Position numbers and translations under genes: made by a program
Origin: an uncultured Phycisphaerae bacterium
GTDB taxonomy: Bacteria; Planctomycetota; Phycisphaerae; UBA1845; Fen-1342
DNA: 64,000 nt
Assembly (NCBI GenBank): GCA_937928595.1
Contig: CALGJV010000001.1
Span: 44,545 to 108,544 of the forward strand
Direction of reading: 5' to 3'
Shown here: piece after piece, positions 39,000 through 48,080 of the stretch
How the letters are laid out: the number at the start of each line of letters is the position of its first letter
How positions within the stretch are numbered: position 1 is the first letter of the stretch
The notes under the pieces: generated by a model
What the model was told of the DNA's origin: nothing
Databases searched by the model: none
What the model saw: only the letters and a program-made list of their open reading frames with translations

Positions 39000-39842
39000 C
39001 TAGGGTCGTCTCGGACGCGGCGCCTGCTCGGGCCGGCCACTCACGTAGGCGTAGTCCGCCCGCGTCAGTAGGTCGTCGATGGCGGCCGGGAGGGCGGCCG
39101 GATTGGCGAACGCAGCCGCGGGAATTGCGAGGGCGTCGTTGCGGCTGGACAGGTCCCGGACGCTGCCGTCCCGGAAGAGGATGTTGGCCCGCCGCCCATC
39201 GTGGTTGACGTGGTAGTACGGCTCGGGGCCGAGGCTGTTGGTGTCGAGCGCCAGCGCTTCGACCCGCACGAGGACGTCGCCGATGCGGTTCGCGCCGAGG
39301 CGGTCGAGCAGGCCGGTGGCTGCCTCGGGCGGCAGGTGGTCCAGCTCGCGGTAGAGGTACGAGCCGAAGGCGTGTTGCCCGGTGCCGATCCGCGGGATCT
39401 CCCAAACCTGGTTGTAGTTGCTGTCGGCCGGGCAGTAGAAAACGCCGGGGTGCGGAGCGGTGGTGAGGAGCAGACGCCCTTGGCCCATGTACTGGCGCGG
39501 GTGCGTAGCGGGGAAAGTCGGCTCGCCGTCCCCGATCCAGAGTTGGTTGGTCGCCATCTGGTTGCTGCTGAAATCGTACGGGTGCAGCGGGTCGGGGCCG
39601 CGAGGGACGTGGCCACGCTCGGCCGCGGCGTACGCGTGAATCGCGATGCCGATCTGCCGCAGGTTGCTGCCGCATGCGGCGCGCTTGGCGGCCCCGCGCG
39701 CGGCGGAGAGGGCGGGCAGCAGAATCGCCAGGAGCGCGGCGATGATCGCGATCACGACGAGCAGCTCGATGAGTGTGAACGCAGCCGCGGGCTGCCGGCG
39801 GTGAGCGCGACGGTCGTGTTGTGGCAAGGTGTGGTACAACAT
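39000..39842 (-). CDS. type II secretion-type pseudopilin
   Basis: Protein of 280 residues. The class III leader ends before [24 protein letters not shown], the methylation and cleavage motif of pseudopilins with its conserved Glu5. The C-terminal part [22 protein letters not shown] matches the H-x9-DG domain that planctomycete pseudopilins carry in large families. Cleavage by a prepilin peptidase and assembly into a secretion pseudopilus are inferred from family. A start at 39842 leaves a leader of 21 residues; an ATG at 39887 would add 15 more; neither has a convincing ribosome site. No other secretion gene is near. Confidence 0.88.
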   Translation of the reverse strand: MLYHTLPQHDRRAHRRQPAAAFTLIELLVVIAIIAALLAILLPALSAARGAAKRAACGSNLRQIGIAIHAYAAAERGHVPRGPDPLHPYDFSSNQMATNQLWIGDGEPTFPATHPRQYMGQGRLLLTTAPHPGVFYCPADSNYNQVWEIPRIGTGQHAFGSYLYRELDHLPPEAATGLLDRLGANRIGDVLVRVEALALDTNSLGPEPYYHVNHDGRRANILFRDGSVRDLSSRNDALAIPAAAFANPAALPAAIDDLLTRADYAYVSGRPEQAPRPRRP

Positions 39843-40010
39843 GGTCAGACGCGGGGCACTCCTGGGTCGAATCTCGACCGACCGCATAGCTTAGCCGCGA
39901 AGCGGCGGAATGCACGTCCGGCAGCCGGCGGGGGTGGGTCGAGGCCGAGCGCACTCCCTGCGCCGCCGCCCCGTTGACCGTTTCGAGAACGTCGCGCGGC
40001 GCGCAATCGT

Positions 40011-40040
40011 TTGGACGCGTCCGGCGGAATTCGCTATCCT
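40011..40040 (+). promoter_or_regulatory. promoter for tRNA-Arg
   Basis: TTGGAC (40011-40016) and TATCCT (40035-40040) are 18 bp apart; transcription would start about 77 nt before the mature tRNA. Confidence 0.55.
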
Positions 40041-40123
40041 CGCGCGGCGACCGGGCGACCCAAGTTGGTCCCGGTCCCGTCCTCCCCCGCAGCACGACGC
40101 GGGCGGCCGGTGGCGGCGCGCTT

Positions 40124-40197
40124 GCGCCCGTAGCTCAGCTGGACAGAGCAGCGGATTTCTAATCCGCCGGTCAGAGGTTCGAGTCCTCTCGGGCGCG
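40124..40197 (+). tRNA. tRNA-Arg (anticodon TCT)
   Basis: The acceptor arms GCGCCCG and CGGGCGC pair over 7 bp with G as discriminator base. The D arm (GCTC...GAGC), the anticodon arm GCGGA-TTTCTAA-TCCGC with anticodon TCT, and the T arm AGAGG-TTCGAGT-CCTCT are all intact. CCA is not encoded. It reads AGA (and AGG) codons, which are rare in this GC-rich genome. Confidence 0.95.
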
Positions 40198-40430
40198 TTC
40201 GTCGGGCGGCGCGGGCCGGTCACGCCCCCAGCCGCAGCGCGGTTCCGATCAAGTTGTTCCTTGACGCGAGTCCCGGCCGGCGTTTTCCTGTTGCCGACGG
40301 GCGAGCGATCGGGTGGAATGTTGCAGAAGTGAAACGCCCGGGCCGGCCGCGCGGGGTGCAGCGGCCGGCGGGCGGATTGCCAGGCCGGACGACCCGCCGC
40401 ATGCGGCGGCAGCAAAGGTTGGCGAGCGGC

Positions 40431-43400
40431 ATGCACATCTTCCTGGGCATCGATGTCGGCGCGGTGACCGCCAAGCTGGTGGCTTTACTGCCGGCCGAAG
40501 TCACGGCGGACGCGGTCGCGCGGGTCGGCGGGGAATGGACAGTGCTGCGCGGGCCCGGCGATCCGGGGTGGGTGGCGCTTGTGCCGGCGGCGCGGCGGAC
40601 GCGGGGGCGGCCGATCGGAGCGGTCCGGGAGTTGCTGTCCGCGGCCGAACCGCTGCTTGGAACCTACGAAGTGGGTGGGGTGGTGGCGACGGGCTCGGGA
40701 GCGGGCCTTGTGGCCGAGCTGCTCGGCGCGCCGACGTGTAACGAGCTTCAGGCGGCGGCGCGGGCGATCGACCTGCTGCACCCCGACGTGCGGACGGTGT
40801 TCGAAATCGGGGGCGAGGGCAGCCGGTATCTGCGGCTCGAACCGGATCCGGCCAGCGGGACGCTCGGGATTCTCGATTACAGCACGAACGGGGACTGTGC
40901 GGCGGGGACGGGCGCATTTCTGGATCAGCAGGCCGGCCGACTGAAGTACGCCATCGAGGACATCGGCGCGGTGGTAAGTGGGGCGGAGCGGACGGCGCAG
41001 ATCGCGGGGCGCTGCAGCGTGTTCGCCAAGAGCGACATGATCCACGCGCAGCAGAAGGGCTTCACGCCGCCCGAGGTGCTGCGCGGTTTGTGCCTCGCGG
41101 TCGCGACGAACTACAAGAGCGCGGTCGTGAAAGGGCGGACGCCGGTGCCGCCGGTGGCGCTGCTGGGCGGTGTGTCGGCCAACGCGGCCGTGGTGGACGC
41201 GTTGGCGGAGGTCTTCGGGCTGGCGGCCGGCACGCTGCTTGTGCCGCAGCGAGCGGAGGCGTTGGGGGCGGTCGGGGCGGCCCTCGCGGCCCGCGACCTG
41301 GGTGCGGCTGAGGATTGGCGCGCGCGCCTGGCGCGGCTCGCGGACGCGGGCCGCGACGGCCACGCCTTTCCGCGCATGCCGCGCCTGACGCTCGACCGCG
41401 TGCGGGTGCTGCGGGACCCGGTGCGGCCGTACTCGTTTCCGACCGACGGCGGACGGGTGGACGCGTACCTCGGTCTGGACATCGGCTCGGTGGGGACCAA
41501 GCTGGCGCTGATCGACGCGCAGGGCGAGGTGATCCACTCGATCTTCACGCGGACGGAGGGGCGGCCGATCCAGGTGGTGGGGCGGATCCTGCGGGAGCTG
41601 GAGGAAGCGGTCGGCTGGGGCATCCGGATCCGCGGCGTCGGCACGACCGGCAGCGGGCGCGAGCTGATCGGCGAGCTCGTGGGGGCCGATAGCATCAACG
41701 ACGAGATCACGGCGCACAAGACGGGTGCCACGTTCGTGGGCGACCGGCTGCTGGGGCGGCGGCCGGACACGATCTTCGAAATCGGGGGACAGGACTCGAA
41801 GTACATCAGCCTTCAGCCGGAGCGGCCGGCGGGCGCGGAGGCCGGCGTCGAAGGGGCGCCGCCGGACTCGATCGTCGTCGATTTCACGATGAACGAGGCG
41901 TGCGCGGCGGGGACGGGCAGTTTTCTGGAGGAGCGGGCCGAGGAGCTCGGGGTGGCGATCAAGGGGGAGTTCGCGGATCTGGCGCTGCGATCGGAGGCGC
42001 CGCTCAAGCTCGGCGAGCGCTGCACGGTGTTCATGGAGCGCGACGTGAACACGTACCTCCAGCGCGGCGCGCAGCGCGAGGACATCATCGCCGGGCTGGC
42101 GTACTCGGTGGTGTACAACTACATCAATCGGGTGGTGCGCGGACGGCCGATCGGTGACTGCGTGTTCTTCCAGGGCGGAACCGCGTACAACGACGCGGTC
42201 GCGGCGGCCTTCAGCCACGTGTGCGGCAAGGAGATCATTGTTCCGCCGCACAACGCGGTGCTCGGCGCGATCGGCGCGGCGCTGCTGGCGCGGGAGAAGA
42301 TGACGGCGACCGGCGGGAGCACGCGTTTCCGCGGCTACAACCTCGAAGCCGTGGACTACACGCTGCGCGAGTTCGCGTGTCACGGCTGCGGCAACCAGTG
42401 CGCGATCCAGGAGTTCAACGTCGAGGGCGAGAAGACGTTCTGGGGCGACAAGTGCTCCGACCGCTTCCGCAAGCAGGCCCGGACGGATCGCAAACCGGTC
42501 ATCCCCGACCTGGTCGCGCTGCGACATGAACTGCTGCTGGCCGACGACGGCGGCGAGCCGACGCGGCCGCGAGCCACGGTCGGCTTGCCGCTGGCGATGT
42601 ACACGTGGGACCTGTTGCCCCTTTGGCGGCGGATGCTGCGGGATTGCGGATTCCGCGTCGTGGTCTCATCGGAGACGAACCGCAAAACAGTGCGGCACGG
42701 CCTCGATTGCGTCGTGGCTGAGCCGTGCTTCCCGATCATCGTCGCCCACGGGCACGTGGCCGAGCTGATCGAGCGCGGCGTCGATTACCTGTGGGTGCCC
42801 AACCTGCTGACCGCGGAGGAACGCGTTCCCGGGCTTGAAAGCTACGTGTGTCCGTGGGGGCAGACGCTGCCGTTCGTGCTGCGGCAGGCCCCGGCGTTTC
42901 GGCAGTGGCCGGGGCGGGTCCTGTGTCCGACGCTGACTTTCCAGCGCGGGCCGGCGGCGGTGCTCAAGGAATTGCAGCGCACGCTCGGGGGGCTCGGTGT
43001 GCCGCGCCGGACCGTCGCGCGGGCGTTCGCGGCGGGGCGGGCGGCGCTGGAGAAGTTCCGCGGCGCGTATCTCGCGGCCGGCCGGGCCGCGCTGGAGACG
43101 CTGGAGCGCACGGGAGCGAGCGGGATGGTGCTGGTGGGGCGGCCGTACAACATCCACGACGCGGGCGTGAGCCTGAGCGTGGCGCGCAAGCTGCGCGAGC
43201 AGTACGGCGTGAACGTCATTCCGATCGATGCCCTGCCGCTGGCCGGCGTCGATGTGAGCGACATCTCGGACAACATGTACTGGGCCTACGGGCGGAAGAT
43301 CCTGGCGGCGGGGAAGCTGGTCGCGGCGCACGAGAACCTGCACATCGTGTACGTGACCAACTTCAAGTGCGGTCCGGATTCGTTCCTCAAGGGCTTCATC

Positions 43401-43607
43401 CGGCCGGCCGCCCGGGGCAAGCCGTTCCTCACGCTCCAGTTCGACGGGCACTCGAACGACGCCGGCATGATGACGCGGTGCGAAGCGTACCTCGACAGCA
43501 AGGGGATTCTCCGATGGTGGCGGACGTGCGCGAGCAAGCCGGGGGAGCCGGCCTGGCCGGGCGAACCCTCTACATCCCCCAGATGGCCCACGCCAGTGCG
43601 CGGCTGA
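40431..43607 (+). CDS. CoA-dehydratase activase-type protein with two ASKHA domains and DUF2229
   Basis: Protein of 1058 residues. Two tandem BcrAD/BadFG-type ATPase domains: the first begins FLGIDVGAVTAKLVAL, with FEIGGEGSRYLRL and NGDCAAGTGAFLDQQ; the second begins AYLGLDIGSVGTKLALID, with IRIRGVGTTGSGRELIGELVGAD, IFEIGGQDSKYISL and MNEACAAGTGSFLEERAEELG. A Cys segment follows (CHGCGNQCAIQEF), then the DUF2229 region with VAEPCFPIIVAHGHV and VCPWGQTLPF and a final FDGHSNDAGMMTRCEAYLDSKG. Known relatives activate 2-hydroxyacyl-CoA dehydratases by ATP-driven electron transfer through a [4Fe-4S] cluster; these long fused forms have no proven substrate. The last 94 bp overlap the next gene in another frame. 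The start may be this ATG or one at 40401. Confidence 0.85.
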   Translation: MHIFLGIDVGAVTAKLVALLPAEVTADAVARVGGEWTVLRGPGDPGWVALVPAARRTRGRPIGAVRELLSAAEPLLGTYEVGGVVATGSGAGLVAELLGAPTCNELQAAARAIDLLHPDVRTVFEIGGEGSRYLRLEPDPASGTLGILDYSTNGDCAAGTGAFLDQQAGRLKYAIEDIGAVVSGAERTAQIAGRCSVFAKSDMIHAQQKGFTPPEVLRGLCLAVATNYKSAVVKGRTPVPPVALLGGVSANAAVVDALAEVFGLAAGTLLVPQRAEALGAVGAALAARDLGAAEDWRARLARLADAGRDGHAFPRMPRLTLDRVRVLRDPVRPYSFPTDGGRVDAYLGLDIGSVGTKLALIDAQGEVIHSIFTRTEGRPIQVVGRILRELEEAVGWGIRIRGVGTTGSGRELIGELVGADSINDEITAHKTGATFVGDRLLGRRPDTIFEIGGQDSKYISLQPERPAGAEAGVEGAPPDSIVVDFTMNEACAAGTGSFLEERAEELGVAIKGEFADLALRSEAPLKLGERCTVFMERDVNTYLQRGAQREDIIAGLAYSVVYNYINRVVRGRPIGDCVFFQGGTAYNDAVAAAFSHVCGKEIIVPPHNAVLGAIGAALLAREKMTATGGSTRFRGYNLEAVDYTLREFACHGCGNQCAIQEFNVEGEKTFWGDKCSDRFRKQARTDRKPVIPDLVALRHELLLADDGGEPTRPRATVGLPLAMYTWDLLPLWRRMLRDCGFRVVVSSETNRKTVRHGLDCVVAEPCFPIIVAHGHVAELIERGVDYLWVPNLLTAEERVPGLESYVCPWGQTLPFVLRQAPAFRQWPGRVLCPTLTFQRGPAAVLKELQRTLGGLGVPRRTVARAFAAGRAALEKFRGAYLAAGRAALETLERTGASGMVLVGRPYNIHDAGVSLSVARKLREQYGVNVIPIDALPLAGVDVSDISDNMYWAYGRKILAAGKLVAAHENLHIVYVTNFKCGPDSFLKGFIRPAARGKPFLTLQFDGHSNDAGMMTRCEAYLDSKGILRWWRTCASKPGEPAWPGEPSTSPRWPTPVRG

Positions 43608-44812
43608 TGGCCGCGGCGTTCCGCTCGATCGGGATTGACGCCACGATCACCCCCGAGTCGAACGAGGAAACGCTCGCCCTCGGCGGGTTGCACAGCAGCG
43701 GCGAGGAGTGCCTGCCCCACAAGATCACGCTGGGCGATTTCCTGCGCATCTGCCGCCAACCCGGCTTCGACCCGCGCAAGGCCGCGTTCTTCATGCCGCG
43801 GGCGCCCGGGCCGTGCCGGTTCGGTCAGTACGCCCCCTACCTGCGGCAGGTGTTGGCGGAGCAGGGTTTCGGCGACGTGCTGGTGTTCTCGCCGAACAGC
43901 TCAGACGGGTACGACGGGCTGGGCACGCTGGCGGGCGAGTTGATGCGGACCGCGTGGCTGGCGATCGTCTGCGCCGACATCGCGATGCGGCTGCTGCACA
44001 AGACCCGGCCGTACGAGACGGCCGCGGGCGCGGCGGACGGGGCGTTCCACGCGACGCTCGACGACTTCGATGTCGTGCTGTCGGAACAGGGACCGGACGC
44101 GGCCACGCGGGTGCGGCACTTGGTTCGGGCGGTCGAGCGGGCGCGCGCCCGCTTCCGGGCGGTGCCCGCGTGCTACCGGAAGGGGCGGCCGCTCATCGGG
44201 CTCGTGGGGGAGATCTACTGCCGGCTCAACACGTTCAGCAACGAGGACACGGCCCGGCGGATCGAGCGGCTGGGGGGCGAGTGCTGGCTATCGGACGTGT
44301 CGGAATGGGTGTGGTACACGAACTGGTGCCGCGAGACGGACTGCATCCGCGACGTGGGGCGTCTGAGCCTGAGCTACGTGAAGCAGAAGCTCAAGACGCA
44401 CGTGCAGCACAAATACGAACGGGCGCTGCTGGCGCCGCTGGCCGAGGACCTGTGCGGGTATGAGGAGCCGCACGACATCCGCGAGGTGCTGGATCGCTCG
44501 GAGCCGTACTTGCCGGCGACCGGGGCGCTGGGCGAGATGACGCTGAGCGTCGGCAAGGCCATTTACCTGCACGACAAGGGGGCCGACGGGATCATCGACA
44601 TCAGCCCCTTCACGTGCATGAACGGCATCGTGAGCGAGGCGGTCTACCCGGCCGTGAGCGCGGCCCACGACGACATTCCGATCCGGGCGTTGTACTTCGA
44701 CAAGGTCGGCAAGCACATCGATCGCGACCTCGAAATCTTCCTCGACCTCGCGCGGGCCTACCAGCGTCGAAAAAAGCACGCGCGGCGCTATCCGGCATAC
44801 TTCACAGAATAG
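43514..44812 (+). CDS. 2-hydroxyacyl-CoA dehydratase (HgdB)-like partner protein
   Basis: Protein of 432 residues in the -1 frame relative to the preceding gene, starting 94 bp before that gene ends. Seen: LYIPQMAHASARLMAAAFRSIGIDATI, LHSSGEECLPHKITLGDFLRI, PGPCRFGQYAPYLRQVL, LIGLVGEIYCRLNTFSNEDTARRIERLGGE and GADGIIDISPFTCMNGIVSEAV. The cysteines in GEECLPH, GPCRFGQ and SPFTCMNG are the conserved ones of HgdB-like/DUF2229-linked proteins. In many anaerobes the two parts form a single polypeptide of about 1,400 residues. Together with the activase it should form an oxygen-sensitive iron-sulfur system with an unknown substrate. Confidence 0.82.
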   Translation: MVADVREQAGGAGLAGRTLYIPQMAHASARLMAAAFRSIGIDATITPESNEETLALGGLHSSGEECLPHKITLGDFLRICRQPGFDPRKAAFFMPRAPGPCRFGQYAPYLRQVLAEQGFGDVLVFSPNSSDGYDGLGTLAGELMRTAWLAIVCADIAMRLLHKTRPYETAAGAADGAFHATLDDFDVVLSEQGPDAATRVRHLVRAVERARARFRAVPACYRKGRPLIGLVGEIYCRLNTFSNEDTARRIERLGGECWLSDVSEWVWYTNWCRETDCIRDVGRLSLSYVKQKLKTHVQHKYERALLAPLAEDLCGYEEPHDIREVLDRSEPYLPATGALGEMTLSVGKAIYLHDKGADGIIDISPFTCMNGIVSEAVYPAVSAAHDDIPIRALYFDKVGKHIDRDLEIFLDLARAYQRRKKHARRYPAYFTE

Positions 44813-45289
44813 GTGCGGCGGACGGGATTCGGTTTTCGGCGGTCACCGCAGTCGCAGCCCCCAGCGCAAGCAGTCTTGGTGCCCCGGGCGGTATACCTTC
44901 TCGCCCGGAGGGCCGTCGGCCCGCGCTGATGCTCGCCCCTTCGGGGCGACCACGGCCACTGGCCGACGCCCCTTCGGGGCCCGCATCAACACAGGCCGAC
45001 GCCGCTTCCGGGCGACCAAGGGTATGGACCGGCGCCCCTGCCGGTTGAGGATGCATACCCCCCGGCACCCTTGCGGTGTGAGCATGGGTATCCGCCAGGG
45101 CCACACCGGGGCGAGAATGCGTGCCGCCGGGCGCCCCCCCGCGGCGAACAAGGACGCCGACCGGCCCCCTGTGGGCGGCCGTGCCCCATCGTGCGAGCGT
45201 TACGTTACTGCAAATGGCGCTCGCGAAACCGGCGCCACCCGGTTAGCCTATTCCGCCAAACCGCGACGGCGCGGCCGCGGAGAGGCCGG
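44813..45289. other. 477-bp gap before radical SAM gene
   Basis: Apart from the 33-bp array at 44891-45187, it contains a hairpin pairing GCGAGCG (45193-45199) with CGCTCGC (45218-45224). No promoter match is convincing; a loose TAGCCT lies at 45244. It is uncertain whether the reading frame of the array is translated as part of the following gene. Confidence 0.5.
44891..45187. repeat. 33-bp tandem repeat array, 9 degenerate units
   Basis: Nine units start every 33 bp from 44891 to 45155. Each has a GC hairpin in its middle, for example CGCCCC-TT-CGGGGC centred at 44940 and 44973, CCGGC/GCCGG at 45031-45044, and CACC/GGTG at 45066-45077. Units 2-9 also read as an 11-codon peptide repeat of the pattern (H/Y)xPxPLRG(D/E)HG in the frame of the radical SAM gene. 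The frame is open from 44930, after a TGA inside unit 2. Units differ too much to be a CRISPR. Confidence 0.7.
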
Positions 45290-47512
45290 ATGGATCGCGA
45301 GCACACAAACCAACCGATACAGCGAACCGGCCAGCGGGCCGGGCCCCCGCCGGGTGCGCGTCCGGAGGCCCCGCCCGCGACGCCGGCCGTCGCCGCGTCC
45401 GCGGATGCCGTGGGCGAGAAAGCATCCACCCGCTCGACCCAGAGCCCCGCACCGCTGCCCGCGACGACTTGGTCCGCCCCTGCGGATGTGCCCGCCCAGG
45501 ACGGTCGCCTGCGGCCGCTGGTCGCGGAGGCCGTCACGGGGCCTGTCCACACTTTCCCGCCGAGCACCCCGCGGCCGCCGGACGGCCTTGCGGCGACCGC
45601 GGGTCGCCCGCTTGATGGGGCCTTCGTGGGCCAGGGCTGCCAACGCTCGGGCCTGCTCCATCGGCCGATTCAGGACATCCGGCGCGCTCCGGTGACGGCC
45701 GAGAACGCGGTCACCGAGCTGGAGCGTTACAAGCTGTCGCTGCGCAAGTACGCCCCGGTGCAGAAAGGACGGGAGGGCCTGCCGTGGCCGGGGCAGTGGC
45801 AGTGCAGCTCCTGCGAGGCCGTCGTGCCGGGCGCGATCGTGTACGACAGCGCCGACGATGCGATCTATCTGGAGACGCATTGTCCGACGTGCGGTCCCGC
45901 GCGGAGCCGTCAGAACGACGTGCTGTTCGTACGAAATCCGGTGGTACACGCCCATCCGCGTCAGCCGAAGCGCACGTACGGCGGCTTCCCCATCCGTCCG
46001 ATCCAGACGGCGCTGCCCCGCACGGTGGAGACGCTGTGCCCGGAGTGCAGTTGCCTGATCCTCGGGCGCTACTATGTGCGCGGGGGCATCGTGTGGATCG
46101 AGAAGACCTGCCCGGAGCACGGCTACTTCCGCGACAAGATCAACACGGACGTCGACCTGTACCTCAAGGGCACGCGTTCGGGCTTCGAGGACGAGCGGGG
46201 CGTGTACCGGCCGCAGGTCACGGGCGGCGCGGCGTGCCCGACCGACTGCGGGCTGTGCCACCAGCACCACAGCGCGTCGTGCCTGGCGCAGATTGACCTG
46301 ACGAACCGGTGCAACCTGACGTGCCCGGTGTGCTTTGCGAGCGCGAACCAGGCGAAGACGCTGACCGAGCCTTCGTATGAGATGGTCGTGGAGTGTCTCC
46401 AGGCCCTCCGCGACCAGCACCCGTACCCGGCGACCGCGATCCAGTTCACGGGCGGCGAGCCGACTCTGCACCCCGACTTCCTGCGCATCGTGCGGCAGGC
46501 CAACACGATGGGCTTTTCGCACGTGCAGATCGCGACGAACGGGCTGCGGATCGCGGAACGCGACTTCGCCGAGCAGGCGGCCGCGGCCGGGCTCCACACG
46601 CTGTACCTCCAGTTCGACGGCCTCGACGAGAGTCAGTACCGCCGGTTGCGGGGCCGGCCGCTGCTGGAGACGAAGCTGCGCGCGATCGAGAACTGCCGCG
46701 CGACGGGCATGAAGGTCTGTCTCGTGCCCACGATCGTGCGCACCGTCAACGACGAGCAGGTCCCGAAGATCTTCCGGTTCGCGGTCGAGAACGCGGACGT
46801 GATCAGCGCGATCTCGTACCAGCCGGTGGCGTTCACGGGGCGGATCAGCCACCGCGAGCTCGAGCAGCAGCGCTACACGCTGGGCGACCTGGCCCACGAT
46901 CTGGCCCGGTGCAGCGGGGCGGACGTCCACCGCGATTTCTTCCCGCTGAGCTTCATCGCTCCGCTCGGGCGGATCCTCCAGACGCTCGACGGCAAGCCGA
47001 AGATCCGGCCGAGCTGTCACAGCGATTGCGCGTTCGGGTCGTACTTCTTCGTGACGCCCGAGCGCGAGGCGATTCCGATCCCCAAGGTGTTCGACATCTT
47101 CCGCGTCTTCGACGGGCTCAATGAGCTGGCGGCCCGCATCGAGCGCACGCGCCCCGGCGGGCGGGCCAACTGGCGCGACAAGCTGGACATCGCCCTGACG
47201 TTTCTGCGGAGCTACCGCTGGCGCGGCGGCGACCGGCGCATCAATCCCCTGACCTTCATGCACGCGCTGCGCGGCCTGACCGACAAGTCGGTCGGCCGCG
47301 GCGAGGCCGGTCGCAAGACCTACCGCACGCTCATGGCGGCGGGCATGCACTTCATGGACCGCTACAACTACGACACCGAGCGCGTGCGACGGTGCGTGAT
47401 CCTTTACAGCACGCCCGACGGGATGTACCCGTTCTGCACCATCAACGGCGGGCCGACGTACCGGCCGCTGATCGAGAAGATGTACGCCCGGCCGCTGGAT
47501 CCCGCCCGTTGA
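45290..47512 (+). CDS. radical SAM protein, tetraether lipid synthase (Tes)-like
   Basis: Protein of 740 residues from the ATG that follows GGAGAGG. Residues 1-165 are a Pro/Ala-rich tail absent from the conserved core; a GTG at 45692 would remove most of it. Next come two zinc- or iron-binding pairs: Cys172/175 with Cys198/201, and Cys250/253 with Cys274 in CPEHG. Cys316, 320 and 323 (CPTDCGLC) precede the radical SAM CX3CX2C at Cys341, 345 and 348 in LTNRCNLTCPVCFASA. GGEPTLHPDF follows. The CxxxCxxC-H run before LTNRCNLxCPxCFA and the rubredoxin-like part match the archaeal Tes (MJ0619) group, which joins lipid chains; other rSAMs with unknown roles share this layout. Bacterioferritin follows. 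Confidence 0.72.
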   Translation: MDREHTNQPIQRTGQRAGPPPGARPEAPPATPAVAASADAVGEKASTRSTQSPAPLPATTWSAPADVPAQDGRLRPLVAEAVTGPVHTFPPSTPRPPDGLAATAGRPLDGAFVGQGCQRSGLLHRPIQDIRRAPVTAENAVTELERYKLSLRKYAPVQKGREGLPWPGQWQCSSCEAVVPGAIVYDSADDAIYLETHCPTCGPARSRQNDVLFVRNPVVHAHPRQPKRTYGGFPIRPIQTALPRTVETLCPECSCLILGRYYVRGGIVWIEKTCPEHGYFRDKINTDVDLYLKGTRSGFEDERGVYRPQVTGGAACPTDCGLCHQHHSASCLAQIDLTNRCNLTCPVCFASANQAKTLTEPSYEMVVECLQALRDQHPYPATAIQFTGGEPTLHPDFLRIVRQANTMGFSHVQIATNGLRIAERDFAEQAAAAGLHTLYLQFDGLDESQYRRLRGRPLLETKLRAIENCRATGMKVCLVPTIVRTVNDEQVPKIFRFAVENADVISAISYQPVAFTGRISHRELEQQRYTLGDLAHDLARCSGADVHRDFFPLSFIAPLGRILQTLDGKPKIRPSCHSDCAFGSYFFVTPEREAIPIPKVFDIFRVFDGLNELAARIERTRPGGRANWRDKLDIALTFLRSYRWRGGDRRINPLTFMHALRGLTDKSVGRGEAGRKTYRTLMAAGMHFMDRYNYDTERVRRCVILYSTPDGMYPFCTINGGPTYRPLIEKMYARPLDPAR

Positions 47513-47536
47513 ACAGGTGCGGCGGCGCGGGGGCGA

Positions 47537-47542
47537 GTATAA
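47537..47542 (+). promoter_or_regulatory. consensus -10 box before bfr
   Basis: A perfect TATAAT 61 bp before the bacterioferritin ATG. TTGAAC lies 22 bp further upstream, too far for a standard -35. Confidence 0.45.
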
Positions 47543-47603
47543 TCGCCACCCGGCGCGGATGGGACCGCGACCGCGACACGAATCCCCGAACCGGAGTGCG
47601 TCG

Positions 47604-48080
47604 ATGAAGGGCAACCCGAAGCTGCTGGCAACGCTCAACGAGCTGCTGGCCGACGAGCTGACGGCGATCAACCAGTACATGGTGCACTCGGAGATGTGCG
47701 ACAACTGGGGCTATGAGCGGCTGCACCAGTACATCGAGAAACGCGCCATCCAGGAGATGAAGCACGCCGAGAAGCTGATCGCCCGGATTCTGTTTCTGGA
47801 GGGCACGCCGCGGGTCGACACGCTCAACAAGATCACGATCGGCGCCGACGTGGCCAAGCAGATCGCCCACGATCTGAAGGCCGAGCTGGGCGCGGTCAAG
47901 ATGTACAACGAGGCCGTGCAACTGGCGGACGAGGTGAAGGACGCCGCGACCCGTGAGCTGCTGGAGGACATCCTCAAGGACGAGGACGCCCACGTGGACT
48001 GGCTTGAGGAGCAGCAGGACCAGATCGCGCAGCTCGGGGTTCAGCTCTACCTCTCGACGCAGACGCGCGGCGATGCGTAA
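47604..48080 (+). CDS. bfr: bacterioferritin
   Basis: Protein of 158 residues, full length. It begins MKGNPKLLATLNELLADELTAINQYMVHSEM; ferroxidase ligands are in DELTAINQY, in IQEMKHAEKLI (which also carries the heme-binding Met at position 52 or so) and in KDEDAHVDWLEEQ. ILFLEGTPR is a family signature. It forms a 24-mer that oxidises and stores iron in the cytoplasm. The rhodanese gene begins 8 bp before its stop, so they are coupled. Iron storage beside a radical SAM and iron-sulfur activase cluster fits a shared need, by inference. Confidence 0.95.
   Translation: MKGNPKLLATLNELLADELTAINQYMVHSEMCDNWGYERLHQYIEKRAIQEMKHAEKLIARILFLEGTPRVDTLNKITIGADVAKQIAHDLKAELGAVKMYNEAVQLADEVKDAATRELLEDILKDEDAHVDWLEEQQDQIAQLGVQLYLSTQTRGDA

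Noticed and set aside
44891..45187. 33-bp array as a CRISPR
   Set aside because: Units are contiguous with no unique spacers, vary among themselves, and no cas gene is near.
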